Shown here one piece after another: positions 58,893 through 64,000 of a stretch of 64,000 nt of DNA. A model generated the notes under the pieces. It saw nothing but the letters and a program-made list of their open reading frames with translations. It searched no databases and had not been told where the DNA came from. How positions within the stretch are numbered: position 1 is the stretch's first letter; every line of letters starts with the position of its first letter. Both the position numbers and the translations under genes were made by a program. Source of the DNA: Hoplostethus atlanticus (lineage: Eukaryota; Chordata; Actinopteri; Trachichthyiformes; Trachichthyidae); assembly GCA_034670405.1 (NCBI GenBank), contig JAXDDX010000048.1, forward strand, positions 1,240,001-1,304,000. Direction: 5' to 3'.

Positions 58893-60186
58893 GTTTATTT
58901 CGGTTAATAAAAATTCCCGTTCGTTATTTCACACAATAAAAAAGACAATCAACAACCGAAAAAGGAATAGGCTGAAGCCAAGGCTTATATATGCCTATCC
59001 TATACAATCCATAAAGATAACCCAGAATATTTTCTATATGTTGAGCATGAATATATACGAATTTGCCTTTAGTGTGCATATAGCATGTACATTTGGGAGC
59101 AGAGACTACCGAAAGCATGAACAGGAAGCATGATTAACCTCAAGCCCGCCACCCCCCCACCCACCAAGGCAAACCACACATCACAATCATCTAAGTTGCA
59201 ACATGGTACAATAAGCATCCCTTTTATTATTACAAGATACACAGAAATAAGAAATAGCGTAGTTTTGTTACCCTTTAATATTAAAATAAAACACTGAAAC
59301 ATTAAGAAAAATATTGCACACAAATTGTAAATGTCATTTGTGTGTTATTTTTTTAATTTTATTTTTTTAATACTATATCAGAAAATTGCAGGCTTTGCAG
59401 ATGTATATCAGTTGCTGGGGTATTTCAATATGCTTGCATGTGTGAAAGCGGGGGCGCCTTTGGCTGCATGTTATTTTCTTATGTGAAAATAAACCCACTG
59501 ACCGTGGGTTTCCTGATAGCGATTGATCTTGAAAATCCACAACTTCAGTTTCACAGCTTCACTTTCACAGTTTCACGACAGTTCTTGAAAATTTCCTGTG
59601 CGTTTACCAAAGGATATCAAAGTGAAAATTTCAAGAGATACTTCAAGAGATACTTAGTGAACCGCCACCCACCGTCAGTTTGAGATCCGAGCATAGAGGA
59701 TATAGATGATATGATACTGTATGATGATATGATAGATCAATCAATCATTATCAATTTGCTGATAACGTCTTTTCAATCATATCTACACAACAATGCACTT
59801 CTCCTTGTTGCATACAGATTTCAAATGTAGACATGTATTGAAATAGCACAAGTAAGATTGATTTGATTCAATTGGATTAGATTATATGCCTCTGAAGTGT
59901 ATAGGTTAGAAAATGTGTAGCGTTATGGAAAACACACAGCACAACTATCATCAGGGGTGGGGATCAAATCCCACCATGGGCACTCAAAGAATAAGGAATA
60001 TGTGTAAATATTCTATGCACATAAAATAAATAACCTGTTTAACATTTGTGTGCCATGTTTTAGGACAAGAGTCGTAGAATTATACTGCTAAAAGTATAAT
60101 AATAAACTAAATAATATACTTTGTGATTTGTCATTGTGGATTCAGGGGATCAGCAGGATGACACAACTGATTTTGACTGCATTCAC
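58893..60186. other. Region downstream of the btla-like gene
   Basis: Follows the gene's stop codon on the minus strand, so it should include the 3' UTR. AATAAA-type signals on the minus strand are likely but could not be chosen with confidence. No other gene seen. Confidence 0.3.
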
Positions 60187-63100
60187 CTAGACGTGGTCAT
60201 TGCCTGTTGAGACCAAAGATGCTACGTTTTTCCAGCCAGGTTGCAAAGATGGCACGTTCATGTAGATGCTTTCAGGACCTCTGCTGGATAGGACATGATT
60301 GGAAGGGGGACTTCCTCTTGGAGGACGTTGGAGGCTGGGGTGTGAGGATGTTTGTTGGGACATGGGAATTTCCACATACTGTAAACATAAAAAATATTTT
60401 ACATAAAAATATTTAAGGGAATAATAATTGGATGAGGTGTTATGCAAGTTTGTATCCCTGTTTTACCTGATGTTCTGTTTGCCTCTCTTTCCTGGATTCC
60501 CCTGCATGATGGATATATCAGATTATCATCAGGTGAAATCAATTATCCACATGTATGGCACATTTATTATTATTACTATGTGTTATATTATTGTTTATTG
60601 AGATCTTGTCCTTTTTTTGTTTCAAGGACATTTTTGCTAGGTAGAAAGAGATAGGAGGGACTGGGAAAGAGGAGGGATGACATGTTGCACCCCAGACCGC
60701 TGATCCACCAGGACACCCCAAGATCTTGTCCTTAAGACTTGAGTGGTCAAGTAGCTATAAGGTCGTCCCCACCCAGAAGGCCAAAGTTTGATCCCCACCT
60801 ACCGAAGTATCCTTGAGCAAATTTGTCTCCTGGGGAATCAACAAACTATATCAAACATCAAAATATCTTACCTTTACACCCTTGCTTTGAAATGACAGAT
60901 GTAACTATCGCTATGACAACAAGCACCACAATCCCAGCAGCACGGCACACATTTGGCCATAGTGTGTCCATAAAGTCATCGTCTCGATTTAGCGGGCTGT
61001 CTGTGAGAGAAAGAGGGTGTTTGATGTGAATCCAGGGTTGATGTAGTTCCTGGCTACAATATTGGACTAAAGGTCAAAATAGCATTTTTTTAGTACCTCT
61101 CCTACTCCATGTAAGCAATACAGGGCACGTGGAACAACAATATCACCATGCGTGTTTGTGTAAACCTTTCTTACTTGTTTCATTCTTCAATGTAACGGTG
61201 GTGAGCTCAACATGACCTGAAAAATATTAAAATTGTTTGTCACAAAAGTAATTATATATCTTAAAGGAAAAATCCACACTAGGATACTCTTACACACTTA
61301 TTATACATCATCAGTCTCTGATGTTCGATGCATTCCAGGAGTTATTTTAAGTGTAGTAATTTACTGTTTTAGTGTACCTACTTTCCCTCACGCTAACTTG
61401 TTTACTTATACTTCGGTTTGTGATTTCCTACATTTACCAGAATGCATTTTTTACCAGGAATAGCAATAGCATTAGTAAAGCAAGAGAACAAGAGTTTTTC
61501 CCTTTGAGAAAAAGTGAGAGTCACGCCCCTCACTCAAGACTCATCATGTCTTGTGGCTGCATTGCATTCTGGTCTATTGAGGCTACTGGTGGTTGAGAAA
61601 TTGTTGAACGTAAGTGCAAAATGGTGAGAGCCCAGAAATGCAAGGTACATCACCAATAACCAGAGGCGGCAAAAGTACACACATTCTTTACTCAAGTGGA
61701 AGTACTGATTCAACTTCTTTACTTAAGTAAAAGTCAAAAAGTACAGGCTCTGAAATGTACTCAAAGTATAAAAGTAAAAAGTAATAGTAGCGTTCTTAGA
61801 GCCGACAACTTCAAACATTTTTCTTAAATAAGGCCATGGATGGGGAATGTCTTGCTGCTCTGAATCTGAGCAATGTTGGCTGGTTCACTTTCATCCATGT
61901 TGCTACTAGCTCTCCCTGCACGGACATCACATTCACTAGACGCCTTTTCTCCGCGGTCGACTCGCCCTCTCTTGTTTCCCTCTTTTACGTCTTTTACGTT
62001 GTTTTCCTGTTGTTACGCCTGTCGTAATGATGGCGCAATGACGCAAAAATAAATATATAATAATTCCCCTCAAATGCATTAAAACTAAAGTAACGAGGCT
62101 GTTTTGAAAATGTAAGGTGTAGAAAGTACAGATATTTGTGTTAAAATGTAGGGGGTAAAAGTAAAATTAAAAAATAAATACTCAATAAATACTCAAGTAA
62201 AGTACCTGAAAACTCTACTTAAGTACAGTAACGAAGTATTTGTACTTCGTTACTTCCCACCTCTGCCAATAAAGTTTAACAATAATGGACCTCATTCACG
62301 AATGTTTTCGTAAATTATTCGTAAATTTGTGGGACTCATGAAACGTGCGGGAAACCTCGATTTGTGCGTAGAACAGGTGTATATTTGATGAATGCCAATC
62401 ATTCGTAAATTGGATCCGTGTGCCTGTTGAAGCCGGTTTGCATAGGTAAACGTCCTGTTCAACACCGTAAAAGACATGCAGACTGAAGGGTTGTGTGCAA
62501 GTAAACCAGGGGAAAAGAGGGAAAAGAGGGAAAAGAGGAACTTGGCGGAGTCCGAAATGGAAGTGTTGCGCGCATGCGTGCAGAAACACACACCGTTGCT
62601 GAGGTAAAAAAGAAATGGTTCGACATGAAACTAGATTGCAAAAAAGTATAAGGAGAAGTAGACGTGTATTATCAGCCACAGGAGGACAGGAGGTTTGGCA
62701 CTAGTGTAAGTGATTTTTCATAAAGAATAAGCCGTTCTAAGAGCCTTCCCGCATGTTTCCAAACACACAAACACATTTCCAAGCACACATAGGATTTGAT
62801 CGTACCAAACGTACAAATTTAGATACGAACAAAATGATGAATCCGACTATGTTCGTAGAAACGTTCATACTAATGTTATACGATCAAATCTGATCGTACG
62901 CGCGTTTCGTGAATGAGGCCCATTGTTTTTTTTCAGTGTCAGTGTTTTAGGGTGGATTTTTCATTTAAATCTGATTGATAGAGAGATAGAAAGTGTAATA
63001 AAATGAGGGAATCTAATATCACAGAATTTTCGCTTTTCCAAATGAAACCAAAATCAAGCACTGCTTGGCTGCTTATTATTCACTAGCAGTTGAAAATGTC

Positions 63101-63507
63101 AGTCTTCCTGTGTGGAAAGGGTCATACGTACCAGAGACAGAGACGTTGATTGAATGACTCACCCGCCCTACACCTTGACAGTTATATAAACCTGAGTCGC
63201 TTGTGTGTATGTTTTCAAAAATCAGATATGATGTCCCTTTTGAGTTTTTATACTCTGTTTGAAGAGTGGTCTTTTTCCAAGGTATAGGGAGGGAACTGTC
63301 CTCCTCAAGTTTATGCCAGGAGATCTGTGGTGGTGAAGAGTTGCAGGAAACAAATCTGCAGCTAATCGCAAGGTGTTCTCCAAGTGAAGCTTTATAAACA
63401 GTGTTGCGGTGTACTCGTAAGTTTTGGCAAACATTGGGACTCTTGACCTGCATGGAGAAAAGAACAAAAAACACATACAGAGTATAAATGACTAAACGAG
63501 TATACAT
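60187..63507 (-). CDS. btla: BTLA-like inhibitory immune receptor, five exons
   Basis: Exons 63507-63132, 61216-61175, 61000-60872, 60501-60467 and 60378-60187 all have GT/AG borders and join in frame (phases 1, 1, 1, 0) to 257 residues. Residues 1-20 are a hydrophobic signal. About 27-125 form one Ig domain: C50 and C110, W64, the DSGLYNC motif, and an extra CRFVSC pair like the close cysteines of mammalian BTLA (CPVKYC). A stalk follows, then a membrane segment (about 159-177, AGIVVLVVIAIVTSVI) and a cytoplasmic tail with Y195 (YVEI) and Y233 (SIYMNV). BTLA is a T- and B-cell surface receptor that binds HVEM and recruits phosphatases. An acceptor-like TCCATGCAG at 63448 raises the possibility that the signal peptide is on a separate upstream exon and the first 20 residues are intron. 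Other single-Ig receptors are possible. Confidence 0.65.
60613..60720 (-). mobile_element. SINE in a btla-like intron, with 13-bp target duplication
   Basis: AGATCTTGTCCTT occurs at 60601-60613 and 60721-60733. Between them, on the minus strand, is a short tRNA-like element (GTCCTGGTGGATCAGCGGTC, then GGGTGCAACATGTCATCC) with an A-rich tail next to the left repeat. This is a clean retroposition signature. Confidence 0.7.
60738..60835 (+). mobile_element. tRNA-derived SINE head
   Basis: An A-box-like GTGGTCAAGTAGCTATAAGG is followed by a B-box-like AAGTTTGATCCCCA and the fish-SINE motif TATCCTTGAGCAAA. The 3' end is not defined. It lies just right of the minus-strand SINE in the same intron. 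Confidence 0.6.
61661..62265. mobile_element. Non-autonomous hAT-type element with 8-bp target duplication
   Basis: The ends CAGAGGCGGCAAAAGTAC and GTTACTTCCCACCTCTG are imperfect terminal repeats. Flanking CCAATAAC (61653-61660) and CCAATAAA (62266-62273) match at 7 of 8 bases, the duplication length of hAT elements. The interior is rich in ACTTAAGTAAAAGT motifs, a repeat widespread in teleosts, and is non-coding. It lies in the large intron after the Ig exon of the btla-like gene. Confidence 0.8.
62284..62924 (+). mobile_element. Harbinger-like element with Myb-like protein remnant
   Basis: Terminal inverted repeats AATGGACCTCATTCACGAA (left) and its near-perfect complement at 62906-62924 enclose 641 bp. 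The plus strand keeps part of a Myb/SANT-like protein: KREKRNLAESEMEVLRACVQ, then EVKKKWFDMKLDCKK and LSATGGQE. This is the DNA-binding partner protein found in PIF/Harbinger transposons. Frame changes and stops break it and no DDE transposase is present. It lies in a btla-like intron. Confidence 0.65.
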
Positions 63508-63545
63508 TTATCCTCACTTGATACCCTTATAAGATAAAGTGAATA

Positions 63546-63682
63546 CAGAGATATACCTTTTTTTAACCAGAAACCTTTGTTTAACCTCTTCATGCAACAA
63601 CTCACCTCATCTTTCAGATTTCAGTGCAAGACTTCTCCTTGAGCGAGACTTCTGTTTCTGGTTAAAAAAAGGTCTATCTCTG
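63546..63682. mobile_element. Small Tc1/mariner-type MITE just upstream of the btla-like start
   Basis: 29-bp arms (63546-63574 and 63654-63682; CAGAGATA...AACCAGAAAC) are reverse complements with one mismatch, flanked by TA on both sides. The loop is about 79 bp. Its position within about 40 bp of the chosen start codon means it may lie in the 5' UTR, promoter or first intron. Confidence 0.75.
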
Positions 63683-64000
63683 TAGGGATCCTTTCTCTAA
63701 TGTTGTCAGATACTTGTCAGACACACAAATAACAATCTGAGCCTGTCAGTGACAAAAACAAGCACTTCTAGTGGATGTACTTTGATCGGCGCACTTGCGG
63801 ATTATGTTGCAGCCATAGCAGCCCGACTCGCGACTGCCGACTGAGGCGATCTACCAGAGCAATTCCAAAACTTTTTGTACCTATTTTGCGGTATAAATTT
63901 GGACAAATAGAGCACAGGTTTAAAAATACCGGAATTCCCCTTTAAGCTTTGCCGGTTTAACAGCCATTCATGATAAACCTTCCATAGTTTTTAAAACCAA
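63683..64000. other. Upstream flank of the btla-like gene
   Basis: No gene seen. It may hold the promoter or an untranslated first exon; a GTGAGT-type donor on the minus strand near 63605 could end one. Confidence 0.3.

Noticed and set aside
1-64000. Search for tRNA, rRNA, snRNA genes and CRISPR-like arrays
   Set aside because: tRNA-like promoter boxes seen (25180, 46900, 60740) belong to SINEs; no cloverleaf gene, rRNA segment or spaced direct-repeat array was found.

Overview
The window is vertebrate, almost certainly teleost, nuclear DNA. Coding sequence is sparse and interrupted by introns with GT/AG borders. Most of the length consists of transposable elements typical of fish: Tc1/mariner copies and their miniature derivatives, hAT elements with BED fingers, a Harbinger-like element, L2 and Rex1-like LINEs, tRNA-derived SINEs, and several fossil Ty3/gypsy LTR elements. 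No RNA gene, CRISPR array or bacterial-type operon is visible. I cannot name the species.

Host genes, all on the minus strand: (1) a B/T-lymphocyte-attenuator-like immune receptor gene (btla-like, 60187-63507), whose five exons join in consistent phase into a 257-residue membrane protein; (2) the first coding exon of a MAM-domain secreted protein, best matched to mamdc2 (34973-35123), with a GC-rich upstream stretch; (3) a decayed THAP zinc-finger exon pair (12457-13159), followed by small candidate exons and a 56-codon candidate terminal exon (10980-11150) that I do not recognise.

Layout: 0-4 kb, gypsy-type LTR, gag and protease fossils. 4.3-6.2 kb, a long inverted repeat around a Tc1 fragment. 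6-13 kb, mostly unassigned sequence with Tc1 fragments and the THAP region. 13.3-22.2 kb, a Ty3/gypsy fossil with both LTRs and a 5-bp target duplication, whose integrase lies upstream of reverse transcriptase (Gmr1-like order) and which carries two later Rex1-like LINE insertions. 22.4-27.5 kb, an L1-like fragment, two hAT copies and a SINE. 28.6-30.1 kb, a possible envelope-like fossil. 32.4-34 kb, L2 pieces. 36-38.4 kb, a Tc1 miniature element, a Rex1-like LINE ending in a perfect hairpin, and a chromodomain-gypsy fragment. 39.8-40.9 kb, a decayed Tc1 copy. 44.1-47.3 kb, an L2 containing a SINE that itself contains a solo LTR. 47.3-56.0 kb, a Rex1-like LINE split by a young, nearly whole gypsy element (48738-55751). 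56-58.6 kb, a CACTA-like transposase remnant, a LINE end and a Tc1 miniature element. 60-64 kb, the btla-like gene with SINEs and MITEs in its introns and upstream flank.

The elements record relative ages: the Rex1-like LINE family both inserted into one gypsy element and was itself the target of another. Domain and family calls come from reading motifs by eye; none was confirmed by a database search.
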